Below, in pieces: positions 11,724 to 25,645 of a DNA stretch of 64,000 bases (position 1 is its first letter; every line of letters starts with the position of its first letter). The notes beneath the pieces were generated by a model, which worked only from the letters and a program-made list of their open reading frames with translations, had not been told where the DNA came from and did not search any database. The position numbers were made by a program, and so were the translations under genes. The stretch comes from Sipunculus nudus (taxonomy: Eukaryota > Annelida > Sipuncula > Golfingiida > Sipunculidae), in assembly GCA_026874595.1 (NCBI GenBank), contig CM049316.1:52277676-52341675 (forward strand), read 5' to 3'.

Positions 11724-11762
11724 CCCTATAATATTATAGGATTTCAGACGCTATAATATTAT
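11724..11762. repeat. Pair of AT palindromes at the edge of a gypsy fragment
   Basis: CTATAATATTATAG (a perfect 14-bp palindrome) is followed 13 bp later by CTATAATATTATA. The pair sits exactly where recognisable protease sequence of the next element stops. Confidence 0.6.
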
Positions 11763-12050
11763 ACGGTCCACTCTAACAGGATCTGATACCAACTCTAACT
11801 TTAACACGACTTTGTGCAGAGGTACTTTAACAATGGAACCCTCAATGCCCTGAGCCAATACAATTTCTCCCGTAGCCGTCTCATTAGAGAAAGGTAATTC
11901 ACCTTTTAACAAAAAGGATTGAGACGCTCCAGTGTCTCTCAGAATTTTGACTGGCACTGGGTCAACGCTGTCCCCTTCTAAAGATACAAAACCTCCTGAC
12001 ACAAAAGGCTTAAATTCTTTACGCCTGAAAGTCATTATTCTTTCCCACAA
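11751..12050 (-). pseudogene. Retropepsin-like protease, active-site DTG intact
   Basis: This 99-codon open frame includes FVSLEGDSVDPVPVKILRD, and the catalytic triplet DTG lies at 11928-11936 followed by ASQSFLL. It keeps the active-site Asp that copy 2 has lost. It is cut off at the C-terminal side by the palindromes at 11724-11762, before the second half of the protease fold. Confidence 0.75.
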
Positions 12051-12059
12051 AGACAGGAT

Positions 12060-12560
12060 CCTCTAAACCTACTGTACGCTCTTTACACAGCGCATTACCC
12101 ATAGGCCAACTACCTATATCGTAAGCGCTATTTGTTATGACCTTGTATCCTGAATCTCTACACAAGAGGGAAGCATTGTATTTTGGTCCAATCAGATGAG
12201 ACCCTGTGCTGGAAGCAAAATGGTTTACCAGCCAAGCGAGGAATACACGAAGCCAATGTTGTTCATTTCGTTTTGAGTGACAGCTCATCGCCCCGGCGAC
12301 CGTTTGAACAGGCCAAAGGCTCAGAGAGAATTGCCCCGCACGTGGTTTCTGGGCGGAGCCAGATGCCTGTTTGTTGACATGCATTTGGTTGGCTGATAGT
12401 CACCTCAGCAGTTTTTAAGCAGACAGGCCCATGTTCACCACCTGGTGTTAAAATGTATCATTAACGGTCAAAGCAGGCAGCGTGAAAATCAGTAGCTTCT
12501 TTAGAAGCGCAAGATTTCCGATGTCTCGGAAGCGTTAACCTACTGTCCCTGACGGAGGAT
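12060..12560. other. Unrecognised block between zinc knuckle and protease of element B
   Basis: This segment is richer in GC and CpG than the gag around it and reads as nothing gag-like on the minus strand. It could be a diverged linker or a small insertion. I cannot tell which. Confidence 0.35.
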
Positions 12561-12584
12561 CACAAAGCAAGCCCTCGTATGTAT

Positions 12585-13686
12585 TTACGAGTGCATTTGG
12601 TGATGTTTCCTTAAATATTGCTTATTTACTCTGTTTGAGTTCAGAGCACACAGACATAACATGTCCTGATTTCCTACAAAAATAGCAGATAGGTCCCTGA
12701 CTATTCTTATGTTTTTCACCTTTTTTGACCTCAGAAAATTCTCTTCTGGGCCGAGGTGGACTCCCTTTTTTTTCACTACCATTTACATTTCTAGGTCTTT
12801 GAAAACCAACTTCTTTCGGTCTATCTATGAGTTAAAGCAAACTCATCGGCAAATTTTGACGCTTGTTGTGACGAAATTACTTCTTTCTCATTTAAATATG
12901 TCCTAATATCATCTCTAACAAATTTCTTAAATTCTTCAATTAATATCAGTTGTTTTAGTTTCTCATAATTTGAGTTTACTTCTTTTGAGTTACACCATTT
13001 TGCAAAAAGCATCTCTTTCCATGAGCAAATTCAACATGTGTCTGATTGAAATGTCTTTTTAAATTCCGAAACTTTTGTCTGTAAGCTTCAGGAACTTACT
13101 TTTATGCATGAAAAACAGCAGATTTGGGAGTTTCATAGTTTGAACAATCTTCTACAGATAAAGCAGAATATATCTCTTGGGCTTTTCCAGTGAATAAACT
13201 TTGCACCAAGGTAGGCCATAACTCTAATGGCCACCCAAGATTTTTAGCTATAAGCTCAAAATATTGAAAGAATTTATCTACTTCTTTCTCATTGAATGTG
13301 GGAACTAATTTAATGTATTTTAAGGGTTTAAAATTCCACCCGTTGCAGATTTCTTTTTTTCTTCCCCAGATTTTAGTTTTAATTTCAATTCTAATTATTT
13401 TATTCCGAATTCTTTCATTTTTATTTCTGATTCTTTTAGTTTCAATTGATATTCAAATTAACTAGAGTCAGCACCTTTCGGTGGCTCTAGAGGATACCAT
13501 TCCAAAACGACAGTGTCAAACACATTGTCAACAAAATAATCTACAATTTTTCTTTTCAACTCTGATTTTTTTTGTAGCCTGTTTTCCTTCTAATTCTAAT
13601 TTGCTACAAGTTTCTAATAATTCAACTTTTTTCATTTGGTCTAAGACCTTGGTAGTAGGGTTCGCTATAAATTTGTCAGTTTCCAT
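12585..13686 (-). pseudogene. gag of element B (frameshifted)
   Basis: The frame from 13686 reads METDKFIANPTTKVLDQMKK, then a Lys/Glu-rich stretch. A remnant of the capsid part lies at about 13100-13340. The SCAN-like block has KLKQLILIEEFKKFVRDDIR (12821-13012). A complete CCHC knuckle, CYFCRKSGHVMSVC, lies near 12650-12690. Stops at about 13560 and shifts near 13020 and 12820 inactivate it. The SCAN-like block and knuckle match copy 2 in order. Confidence 0.7.
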
Positions 13687-14359
13687 TTTGAAAATATGGT
13701 ACCTCAAAAATTATACAAATACAAATGACATCTGACAAAGCGAAATACTTATCCTTATTCCACTAAATACATGACTACTAAATACATTATATCAATATTT
13801 ACAAAGAGTCCTTCATATTTTAGAAACCTATCTCAGAAATTAAAGTGAACCCGTACAAAAATAGAATTTTATATCAGTAGGCAAAATACAAAACAGTGCA
13901 GAAAATGTTAAATACAACCCCAATTCATATTCCTAAACAAAACGAGCCAAAGAGAAAAGCGAACGGACGAGCCCAATCAATATGTTGCGTGCAAATTTAA
14001 TTTCCTTCCGGGTTCTTCACACAACAAACATAAATATGCAAAGAAAGACTCATGGTACGGTGCAGATATATATAATTATCCAAATTAACATTATATACAA
14101 TATATACAAAGTTCAAAACAAAGTCTGTAAATTATAACGTAAATCACACTCCTCAATATATCAAATATAAGGTTATTTTATTACGTTATATTTAACTTGT
14201 AATTTTATTTGTAATTAAATCTTTTAAACATGCTATGGAAGCACAAACGGAGACGACACTAAAATGCCACAGCCGATGGCAAAATATATTTGCATACAAA
14301 GTAAACTCATGATATGTGACCAGTTGCAAAGGAAGAATGCAGTTAATTTAACACCTGTC
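13687..14359. other. Non-coding DNA between gypsy fragments B and C
   Basis: AT-rich, with no recognisable gene. It is the expected place for the 5' LTR of B and the 3' LTR of C, but I could not identify LTR ends. Confidence 0.4.
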
Positions 14360-15235
14360 TCAAATTATGATCTCGAAGAACTCCCTGACTAACTTGAAGA
14401 TGGTATTCAACCGACTGAGATCAGCAAAGTTAAGTGAACCCAAGAAATGTATGTAGTCGCCGTTGTTTCCCCGCGGGTACGCTCTCAATTGATCAACATA
14501 GACAACTTTCGGCTTCGAGCAAACATCGTTCAGTAGCCTGACGATCATATTGTCGTTTTTGTCTGCTTGCTGCTTGTGTTAAGGGGCCTCCTAGCTTACC
14601 CAAATGCGGAATCAAGGGCATTTCGCAACCACTTGGTGTACGCTACTGGATAGGTGGTAACATCTCCTTTACAGGGAGAATGCCCAGTCAAGATGTCAAT
14701 GGGGAGAGTGACCTCTATCCTAAACATCATCAGATTTAGTGTGACACCTTTGTTCTCATGTTTACTACTCCGATAAGTACAGTTTCATACAGGTCCATTT
14801 ATCCACAACAACCCGGGCGACAGTCTATGCCGTATGATCAGGTAGAGCATATACGCCTCTGTCCACTTGGTTAAATAGTCCCCTATCACCAAGATGTACT
14901 GATTCCCGGGCCATGATTTCGACAGGGATCATATGATATCCAAGGTGATTCCTTCCAGGGGCAAGCCTGTCACGTCTTGTTTCAGCGGTGCCTTGTTGCT
15001 ATTTTGTATTGATTTTGGACTCCCACAATTTCTGCATCGTCTGCACCGTCGTTCAACATCTTCCCGCAGTCTTGGTCAGTAAAACCTCTGTCTGATATTG
15101 TGGAGCGTCTTAGTACCCCAAAGATGTCCACCTGTTTTATGATCATATAGCTGCATCATTATCTCTTTGCGGATCTCCGTTGGATCCACCACTGATTAAT
15201 AGTATTTGACTTGGCATCCTAACCAAATTTACGGT
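14360..15235 (-). pseudogene. Integrase of element C
   Basis: On the minus strand, the zinc-binding domain reads HKTGGHLWGTKTLHNIRQRF and then CRRCRNC (15160-15035). The core begins LPLEGITLDI and has NQYILVIGDYLTKWTEAYML (about 14915-14855), with a catalytic Asp in GDY. The C-terminal tail has KPKVVYVDQLRAYPRGN (near 14480). Frameshifts and stops are frequent, for example just after the first catalytic strand near 14940, so it is inactive. Confidence 0.75.
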
Positions 15236-15607
15236 TGAAAGCTCCGTTACAGATCTCCAAATATTTCATTGGCTCCACAGGGCCTTGTGATTCCGCCCTT
15301 CATGGGATATTTCTTGCCACTTTGGTCGATCCGCCCAGACAATATACAGCGTCTGATCTAAGCGATACTCGGATCTTTGGATTGGAGTTGGCACAGGTGA
15401 CCAACACTGCAGTTGTCTAGCCAGTTTGACTGAGCAGTCTGCTCAGTGACAGTTTCGGTTGTTGTCATTTCCGTTTTCTTGGACTCGATAGTGGTTGCAC
15501 GACAATCATGCTACTTGCACTACGTGCACTGCTACCTAGTGAGTTCTTCAGCATTTCCATGTTTGGCTCCAGGACAGTGATGAATGGTAAATTCATTCCT
15601 ATCTAGG

Positions 15608-16351
15608 CTATCTAGGCGCTATAGGGCTAGTACATGGACTATCGCTTGGCTCAATAAAGCCTATATCGAGCATCTTGTCGATCTCTTGGTTAGCTACTTC
15701 CCGCCAAGCTAACGGCAATCTCCGTGGATGTTGTTTCACCGTATCAATTGTGTGTTCTACTAAAGTTGTGAGTCCCAAAGCTCCATCTTGTGACGCGAAC
15801 TTATCACTGTATTCGGCTACTAGTCGTCGTACTTGTTTTCTCTGGTCAGGACTCAACTCATCAGATATCTCCTCCAACGTAGGTTCCAAATGTCCAGGCA
15901 CTGAGGCGTCAGTGGAAAAGCTCCGCATCAATGACTCAGCCACGTCAGGGACTCTACTAACTTCTTCCACCACTCCTACTGTGAGTCTGGCGGGCAAGTA
16001 CTCAGTCTCTTCGCCCAGGTTCATCAAGGTGACAGGCACACTCGACTTTGTGGTATTGATTAAAGCTGTTACCATGAATAGTCCCGTCTCCTCAAACAAT
16101 GATGTTAGAGGTTGTACCAAACCCACCTGAGGTTGACCGTTTTCAACCCTAAGCTTATCCAGCAAGGCAGAAGCTCTAACCTCGTGTCTAGGTGGTACCT
16201 TAATAGGCTCACTTAGTATTACTCTGTGACAGCTGTCGCTCGATTCAGCCCGTAACATGTACCGCTCTTGTTCTGTACGGAGGATCCCTAACTTAACGTA
16301 AATCAGGCAACCAACATCTCGCATAAAGGCATTTCCAAGAATTCCTTTCAA
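15608..16351 (-). pseudogene. Protease-RT linker and first part of RT, element C
   Basis: A 247-codon open frame, the longest of this element. Its N-terminal part (GILGNAFMRDVGCLIYVK) is the end of the protease region. A long linker follows, with ELSPDQRKQVRRLVAEYSDKF. The frame then enters the RT at VEHTIDT, RRLPLAWREVANQEIDKM and IGFIEPSDSPCTSPI, and ends where the fingers domain should continue. The RT palm, including the YxDD box, is missing. Confidence 0.8.
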
Positions 16352-16399
16352 AGAGCCTAACTTGGTGATAACAAAGGGGCGATTCCATACTTGGTTTCC

Positions 16400-17410
16400 T
16401 TACCGACACTTAAAGTCAATCTCTCCTCTGACGTCCATTGGATCTCCGGAGGCAGTGCTGATGTCACCACCCGAATCTCTCAGTTTACGCCTGGTGTTAT
16501 TCCGGAGCTTCCGGAATAAGGAGTAGTCAGGCAAGGACATATTCGAACCACTATCAACAGGAGGTCGACAGTTTTATTCTGAACGACACCCTCTATCAAC
16601 CATCCGCCCTTAATGCTGGTGGTTCTCTTGCTACTCTTATTCTGGGTTGGTTTGGTGTATCTTTTCTGGTTAGTCATATCCGAGGGTTTCTTTTGTCCGG
16701 TGAGACAATTTCTCTTGAAATGGCCAGGCTGGCCACAGCAGGCTGGTTGTGCCAGTCCTCGATCTGAACTAGTCTTAATCGGGATGAAGTCCTTCCACTT
16801 TGGGTATCACGCGTTTCACTGTCGCCAGGGGTCTGCTACCACCGTTGATCTGTTCCGGCAAACACTTGCGATAGCTTGTACCTGCTCAGTTAGAGACTAT
16901 AACTGGCGAGTTACAGTCTGGTCATCTTTTTGAGTCATGTTCTTATTGGCCTTCAACCTTTGGATTTGCTCTTGAAGATGCGTTATCTGTTCATCAGTTT
17001 GCGTCCCAGTAACATCTACCGGAGCTGACTTTGGTCGGAACTTACGATCTGGCCGAAACATTCTCTTTCCTCAAACGACTCATACTGAGTTGCTAAGAAC
17101 AACTTGGATCCACATGCCTTGATCCTCATTTCAATATCGCTCAACCTTCTAACAAACTGTTCTCTGGCTATCACGTCTAGGTCATCGCTGCCAAAACCTT
17201 GGTATGCCCTCTTGGCCAGACGAGAGACCTCACTTTCGTAATCCATTAAGGTTCTTTAACGCCTCTCTTTCGCTCGCGGAACATTGCCCGAAATGCGCTC
17301 TCTGTACACGTTGGACCGAATCTCTTAGCCTATGCATCCTTCAGGGCCAAATAATATTGCCGTTTTTCGACAGATATCTCACGAAGTATCCTCTGTGCTC
17401 TACTTGATGG
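16400..17410 (-). pseudogene. gag and protease start of element C
   Basis: Gag-like sequence at 17250-17020 has ESEVSRLAKRAYQGF, AREQFVRRLSDIEMRIKA and ATQYESFEE, typical of gypsy gag. A zinc-knuckle remnant, CCGQPGHFKRNC, lies near 16740-16700; the first Cys of the CCHC motif appears to be Ser. The protease reads GGWLIEGVVQNKTVDLL. A one-base loss at the active site (about 16555-16545) puts DSGSNMSLPDYSLF in another frame, so the Asp triplet is out of frame. Confidence 0.65.
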
Positions 17411-17424
17411 GTACACACCTAAAT

Positions 17425-17820
17425 CTCTAAAATAGGACAAGAACTAAGAAAGATAAGGACAAAATTAGAAGTTCCAATAATGGCGACAGCTAATTTGCAT
17501 TTTAAAAATTCTTTAAATGGAAGTTTGAAACGGTTTATTATACTCCTCTACCAAGAAAACATAGGTGAAGACACCTTTATCTTTAAGATAGGACAAGGTC
17601 CAAGATAGATATGAGCAAAATTAGATAATGGCGACAGCTAATTTGCATATTAAAAATTTATAAACTGGTACTTTGAAACGGTTCATCATACTCCTCTACC
17701 ATGAAAAGATAGGTGTAGACACCTTGATCACTAAGATAGGACAAGGTCCAAGAGAGAAATAAACTAAAACTAAAAGTTCCAATAATAACGACGGCTAATT
17801 TGCATATTATAGGGTTTTAT
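17425..17820. repeat. Tandem repeat, period about 153 bp, 2.6 copies
   Basis: The phrase AAGATAGGACAAGGTCCAAG or a near variant recurs at about 17429, 17583 and 17735. GGCGACAGCTAATTTGCAT and ACTCCTCTACCA recur in the same register. Confidence 0.8.
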
Positions 17821-19311
<1,491 letters not shown>

Positions 19312-19319
19312 TCATACTG

Positions 19320-22300
19320 AAAGTGTTAATAATTCAACCTCCTTTTTGAAAATTGGATATACCCACAACATCGATTTTAATACATCAAAAATGTATTCGC
19401 CGAATGTAAAAAGAACAACTGTAATTAAAAAAAGTTGACTTGAAAATTGGATATACCCACAACATCGATTTTAATACATCAAAAATGTATTCGCCGAATG
19501 TAAAAAGAACAACTGTAATTAAAAAAAGTTGACTGGAAAAAAATAGATATACCAACAACATCGATTTTAATATACCTAAAATGTATTCACCGAATTTAAA
19601 AAGATCAACTGTATTAAAAAAAAGTTGACTCGAAATATTAGATATACCCTCAACATCGATTTTTTATATATCAAAAATGTATTCGCCGAATGTAAAAAGA
19701 TCAACTGTATAAAAAAAAGTTGACTGAAAAAAATAGATATACCAACAACATCGATTTTAATATACCTAAAATGTATTCACCGAATTTAAAAAGATCAACT
19801 GTATTAAAAAAAAGTTGACTCGAAATATTAGATATACCCTCAACATCGATTTTTTATACATCAAAAATGTATTCGCCGAATGTAAAAAGATCAACTGTAT
19901 AAAAAAAAGTTGACTGAAAAAAATTAGATATACCCACAACATCGATTTTAATACATCAAAAATGTATTCGCCGAATGTAAAAAGATCAACTGTATTAAAA
20001 AAAGTTGAGTGAAAAAAATTAGATATACCCACAACATCGATTTTAATATATCAAAAATGTATTCGCCGAATGTGAAAAGATCAACTGTATTAAAAAAAGT
20101 TGACTGGAAAAAAATAGATATATCAACAACATCGATTTTAATATACCAAAAATGTATTCACCGAATGTAAAAAGATCCACTGTATTAAAAAAAGTTGAGT
20201 GGAAAATTAGATATACCCACAACATCGATTTTATACATCAAAAATGTATTCGCCGAATGTAAAAAGATCAAATGTATTAAAAAAATTTGACTGGTAAAAT
20301 TAGATATACCCACAACATCGATTTTAATACATCAAAAATGTATTCGCCGAATGTAAAAAGATCAAATGTATTAAAAAAATTGACTGGTAAAATTATACCC
20401 ACAACATCGATTTTAAAACATCAAAAATGTATTCGCCGAATGTAAAAAGATCAACTGTATAAAAAAAAGTTGAGTGAAAAAAATTAGATATACCCACAAC
20501 ATCGATTTTAATACATCAAAAATGTATTCGCCGAATGTAAAAAGATCAACTGTATTAAAAAAAAGTTGAGTGGAAAATTAGATATACCCACAACATCGAT
20601 TTTAATACATCAAAAATGTATTCGCCGAATGTGAAAAGATCAACTGTATTAAAAAAAGTTGAGTGGAAAAAAATGGATATATCAACAACATCGATTTTAA
20701 TATACCAAAAATGTATTCACCGAATGTAAAAAGTCCACTGTATTAAAAAAAAGTTGAGTGGAAAATTAGATATACACACAACATCGATTTTATACATCAA
20801 AAATGTATTCGCCGAATGTAAAAAGATCAAATGTATTAAAAAAATTGACTGGTAAAATTAGATATACCAAAAACATCGATTTTATACATCAAAAATGTAT
20901 TCGCCGAATGTGAAAAGATCAACTGTATTAAAAAAAGTTGACTGGAAAAAAATAGATATACCAACAACATCGATTTTAATATACCAAAAATGTTTTCACC
21001 GAATGTAAAAAGAACAACTGTTTTAAAAAAATTTGAGTGAAAAAACAGATATACCCACAACATCGATTTTAAAACTTCAAAAATGTATTCGCCGAATGTG
21101 AAAAGACCAACTTTATTAAAAAAAGTTGACTGGAAAAAATTAGATATACCCACAACATCGATTTTAATACATCAAAAATGTATTCGCCGAATGTGAAAAG
21201 ACCAACTTTATTAAAAAAGGTTGACTGGAAAAAATTAGATATGCCCACAACATCGATTTTAATACATCAAAAATGTATTCGCCGAATGTGAAAAGATCAA
21301 CTTTATTAAAAAAAGTTGACTGGAAAAAATTAGATATACCCACAACATCGATTTTATACATCAAAAATGTATTCGCCGAATGTGAAAAGATCAACTTTAT
21401 TAAAAAAAAGTTGACTGAAAAAATTAGATATACCCACAACATCGATTTTAAAACATCAAAAATGTATTCGCCGAATGTGAAAAGACCAACTTTATTAAAA
21501 AAAGTTGACTGGAAAAAATTAGATATACCCACAACATCGATTTTAATACATCAAAAATGTATTCGCCGAATGTGACAAGATCAAATGTATTAAAAATAGT
21601 TGACTGGAGAAAATTAGATATACCCACAACATCGATTTTAATACATCAAAAATGTATTCGCCGAATGTGAAAAGATCAACTGTATTAAAAAAAGTTGACT
21701 GGAAAAAAATAGATATACCAACAACATCGATTTTAATATACCAAAAATGTTTTCACCGAATGTAAAAAGATCAACTGTATTAAAAAAAGTTGAGTGGAAA
21801 ATTAGATATACCCACAACATCGATTTTAATACATCAAAAATGTTTTCACCGAATGTGAAAAGATCAACTGTATTAAAAAAAAGTTGAGTGGAAAATTAGA
21901 TATACCCACAACATCGATTTTAATACATCCAAAATGTATTCGCCGAATGTAAAAAGATCAACTGTATAAAAAAAAGTTGAGTGAAAAAAATTAGATATAC
22001 CCACAACATCGATTTTAATACATCAAAAATGTATTCGCCGAATGTAAAAAGATCAACTGTATTAAAAAAAAAGTTGAGTGGAAAATTAGATATACCCACA
22101 ACATCGATTTTAATACATCAAAAATGTATTCGCCGAATGTGAAAAGATCAACTGTATTAAAAAAAGTTGAGTGGAAAAAAATGGATATATCAACAACATC
22201 GATTTTAATGCATCAAAAATGTATTCACCGAATGTAAAAAGATCCACTGTATTAAAAAAAAGTTGAGTGGAAAATTAGATATACACACAACATCGATTTT

Positions 22301-25100
22301 ATACATCAAAAATGTATTCGCCGAATGTAAAAAGATCAAATGTATTAAAAAAATTGACTGGTAAAATTAGATATACCAAAAACATCGATTTTATACATCA
22401 AAAATGTATTCGCCGAATGTGAAAAGATCAACTGTATTAAAAAAAAGTTGACTGGAAAAAAATAGATATACCAACAACATCGATTTTAATATACCAAAAA
22501 TGTTTTCACCGAATGTAAAAAGATCAACTGTATTAAAAAAAGTTGAGTGGAAAATTAGATATACCCACAACATCGATTTTAAAACATCAAAAATGTATTC
22601 GCCGAATGTGAAAAGACCAACTTTATTTAAAAAAGTTGACTGGAAAAAATTAGATATACCCACAACATCGATTTTAATACATCAAAAATGTATTCGCCGA
22701 ATGTGAAAAGATCAACTTTATTAAAAAAAGTTGCCTGGAAAAAATTAGATATACCCACAACATCGATTTTAATACATCAAAAATGTATTCGCCGAATGTA
22801 AAAAAATCAAATGTATTAAAAAAAGTTGACTGGAAAAATTAGATATACCCACAACATCGATTTTAATACATCAAAAATGTATTCGCCGAATGTGAAAAGA
22901 TCAACTTTATTAATAAAAGTTGACTGGAAAAAATTAGATATGCCCACAACATCGATTTTAATACATCAAAAATGTATTCGCCGAATGTGAAAAGATCAAC
23001 TTTATTAAAAAAAGTTGACTGGAAAAAATTAGATATACCCACAACATCGATTTTATACATCAAAAATGTATTCGCCGAATGTGAAAAGATCAACTTTATT
23101 AAAAAAAAGTTGATTGGAAAAATTAGATATACCCACAACATCGATTTAAAACATCAAAAATGTATTCGCCGAATGTGAAAAGATCAACTTTATTAAAAAA
23201 AAAGTTGACTGGAAAAATTAGATATACCCACAACATCGATTTTAAAACATCAAAAATGTATTCGCCGAATGTGAAAAGACCAACTTTATTAAAAAAAAGT
23301 TGACTGGAAAAAATTAGATATACCCACAACATCGATTTTAAAACATCAAAAATGTATTCGCCGAATGTGAAAAGATCAAATGTATTAAAAATAGTTGACT
23401 GGAGAAAATTAGATATACCCACAACATCGATTTTAATACATCAAAAATGTATTTGCCGAATGTGAAAAGATCAACTGTATTAAAAAAAGTTGACTGGAAA
23501 AAAATTGATATACCAACAACATCGATTTCAATATACCAAAAATGTTTTCACCGAATGTAAAAAGATCAACTGTATTAAAAAAAGTTGAGTGGAAAACTAG
23601 ATATACCCACAACATCGATTTTAATACATCAAAAATGTTTTCACCGAATGTGAAAAGATCAACTGTATTAAAAAAAAGTTGAGTGGAAAATTAGATATAC
23701 CCACAACATCGATTTTAATGCATCAAAAATGTATTCGCCGAATGTGAAAAGATCAACTTTATTAAAAAAAAGTTGACTGGAAAAAAATAGATATACCAAC
23801 AACATCGATTTTAATACATCAAAAATGTATTCGCCGAATGTGAAAAGATCAAATGTATTAAAAAAAGTTGACTGGAAAAAATTAGATATACCCACAACAT
23901 CGATTTTATACATCAAAAATGTATTCGCCGAATGTGAAAAGATTAACTTTATTAAAAAAAAATGACTGGAAAAAAATAGATATACCAACAACATCGATTT
24001 TAATATACCAAAAATGTTTTCACTGAATGTAAAAAGATCAACTGTATTAAAAAAAGTTGAGTGGAAAATTAGATATACCCACAACATCGATTTTAATACA
24101 TCAAAAATGTTTTCACCGAATGTGAAAAGATCAACTGTATTAAAAAAAGTTGACTGGAAAAAAATAGATATACCAACAACATCGATTTTAATATACCAAA
24201 TATGTTTTCACCCAATGTAAAAAGATCAACTCTATTAAAAATAAACTTGAGTGGAAAATTAGATATACCCTCAACATCGATTTTATACATCAAAAATGTA
24301 TTCGCCGAATGTGAAAAGATCAACTTTATTAAAAAAAAAAGTTGACTGGAAAAAATTAGATATACCCTCAACATCGATTTTATACATCAAAAATGTATTC
24401 GCCGAATGTGAAAAGATCAACTTTATTAAAAAAAAAGTTGACTGGAAAAAAATTAGATATACCCACAACATCGATTTTAATACATCAAAAATGTATTCGC
24501 CGAATGTGAAAAGACCAACTTTATTAAAAAAAAGTTGAGTTGACTGGAAAAAAATTAGATATACCCACAACATCGATTTATTACATCAAAAATGTATTCG
24601 CCGAATGTAAAAAGATCAACTGTATTAAAAAAAAGTTGAGTGGAAAATTAGATATACCCACAACATCGATTTTAATACATCAAAAATGTATTCGCCGAAT
24701 GTGAAAAGATCAAATGTATTAAAATTAGTTGACTGGAAAAAATTAGATATACCCACAATATCGATTTTAATACATCAAAAATGTATTCGCCGAATGTGAA
24801 AAGATCAACTGTATTAAAAAAAGTTGACTGGAAAAAATTAGATATACCCACAACATCGATTTTATACATCAAAAATGTATTCGCCGAATGTGAAAAGATC
24901 AACTGTATTAAAAAAAGTGGACTGGAAAATGAGATATACCCACAACATCGATTTTATACATCAAAAATGTATTCGCCCAATGTAAAAAGATCAACTGTAT
25001 TAATCAAAAAGTTGACAGGAAAATTAGATATACCCACAACATCGATTTTATATGAATATTTATTATTGATCAAAAACGTATTCGCCGAATGTGTAACGAT
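19320..25100. repeat. Satellite array, 94-bp monomer, about 61 copies
   Basis: Monomers share CCACAACATCGATTTTAATA, CATCAAAAATGTATTCGCC and GAATGTGAAAAGATCAACTG, followed by an A-run and AGTTGACTGG. Spacing of the GTATTCGCC phrase is 93-95 bp, for example 21181, 21276 and 21370. Three small dyads sit in each standard monomer: ACATCAAAAATGT, ATTCGCCGAAT and TCAACT...AGTTGA. A second monomer type has TTTTCACCGAATGTA, which breaks the middle dyad. Open frames run through the array because it is stop-poor in some frames. The monomer is not a multiple of three, the frames shift, and I do not regard them as genes. Confidence 0.95.
20461..23700. repeat. Segmental duplication inside the satellite
   Basis: The same series of variant monomers occurs twice, first at about 20461-21900 and again at about 21968-23700. 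The offset is about 1507 bp (16 monomers) on the left. It grows to about 1.7 kb at the GATATGCCCAC variant (21240 and 22939) and about 1.8 kb at the GGAGAAAATT variant (21607 and 23404). Confidence 0.75.
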
Positions 25101-25475
25101 AAGCTATTCAATATAGAATGAGAAGGAGCATAAGAGGGGGGATTTATTAAACTTTTAAGAAAAAAGTGATTGTATGAATAGAAACGAGAGAGAAGGAGGG
25201 GGGCCTAAACATTATCCCTATCAGGATCAGTGGATGAATTAGATGAAAGAGAGTATAATTATTGACACGTTTGGTATAAGTAACTTTATAAAATGAAATC
25301 ACACAAAGAGAGGGAGAGAGAGGGGAAGGGCTGATCTTTCCCCCCTTTCAGAATGAACTGAACGAGAGGGAGGGGGGACGAAGTCCTAATACATTGAGTT
25401 TCAGAAAATACATAAAATATATTGGGAGAGAGAGAGAGACAGACAGAGAGAGAGAGAGAGAGAGAGAGAGCGATA
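25101..25475. repeat. GA-rich low-complexity DNA with (GA)n
   Basis: The right flank of the satellite is purine-rich (GAGAGAAGGAGGGGGG, GAGAGGGAGAGAGAGGGG) and ends in a GA microsatellite at 25425-25470. No gene is visible. Confidence 0.8.
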
Positions 25476-25574
25476 ACTATTAATGAACCCTTTAAAGCTT
25501 TCAGAATAACTGATTAATGTAAACTTAATTTATTTTACATGGATTGTACAATTAGTTATAAAAACTAATACTAG

Positions 25575-25645
25575 GCACCCTGGTCGGTAAGGGTGGAGGA
25601 AACCGGAGAACCCGGAGAAAACCACCGCATTGGACGGGCCACAAC
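25575..25645 (+). repeat. Dispersed repeat fragment (GGTGGAGGAAACCGGAG type)
   Basis: ACCCTGGTCGGTAAGGGTGG, AGGAAACCGGAGAACCCGGA and GAAAACCACCG follow one another. I recall this string as common in molluscan genomes, often as part of a dispersed element, but I cannot name the family. The flanks out to 26200 hold nothing recognisable. Confidence 0.4.

Larger units (their letters stand above)
11751..13686 (-). mobile_element. Gypsy element fragment B: gag and protease
   Basis: On the minus strand, gag starts at 13686 and the readable sequence ends with the protease at 11751. The gag and protease are related to those of copies 1 and 2: a SCAN-like block with LKQLILIEEFK, and a protease with ILRDTG. 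No integrase or RT follows, so the domain order of this element cannot be told. No LTR was recognised. Confidence 0.7.
14360..17410 (-). mobile_element. Gypsy element C, conventional order, internally deleted
   Basis: On the minus strand the order is gag (17250), CCHC remnant (16720), protease (16550), RT start (15700), integrase (15230-14550) and integrase C-terminus (14360). This is the usual Ty3/gypsy order, unlike copies 1 and 2. Most of the RT and all of the RNase H are missing between 15608 and about 15230. It is a separate family from B. Confidence 0.75.

Noticed and set aside
12019-12384. 121-codon minus-strand frame between gag and protease of element B
   Set aside because: No similarity to gag or any domain I know, and the composition differs from its neighbours. 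Kept only as an unrecognised block.
19766-25116. Many open frames of 60-139 codons with FFQSTFFNKVGLFTFGEY-like repeats
   Set aside because: They are the satellite monomer read in stop-poor frames. The 94-bp period is not a multiple of three, frames overlap on both strands, and homopolymer length changes do not respect them.
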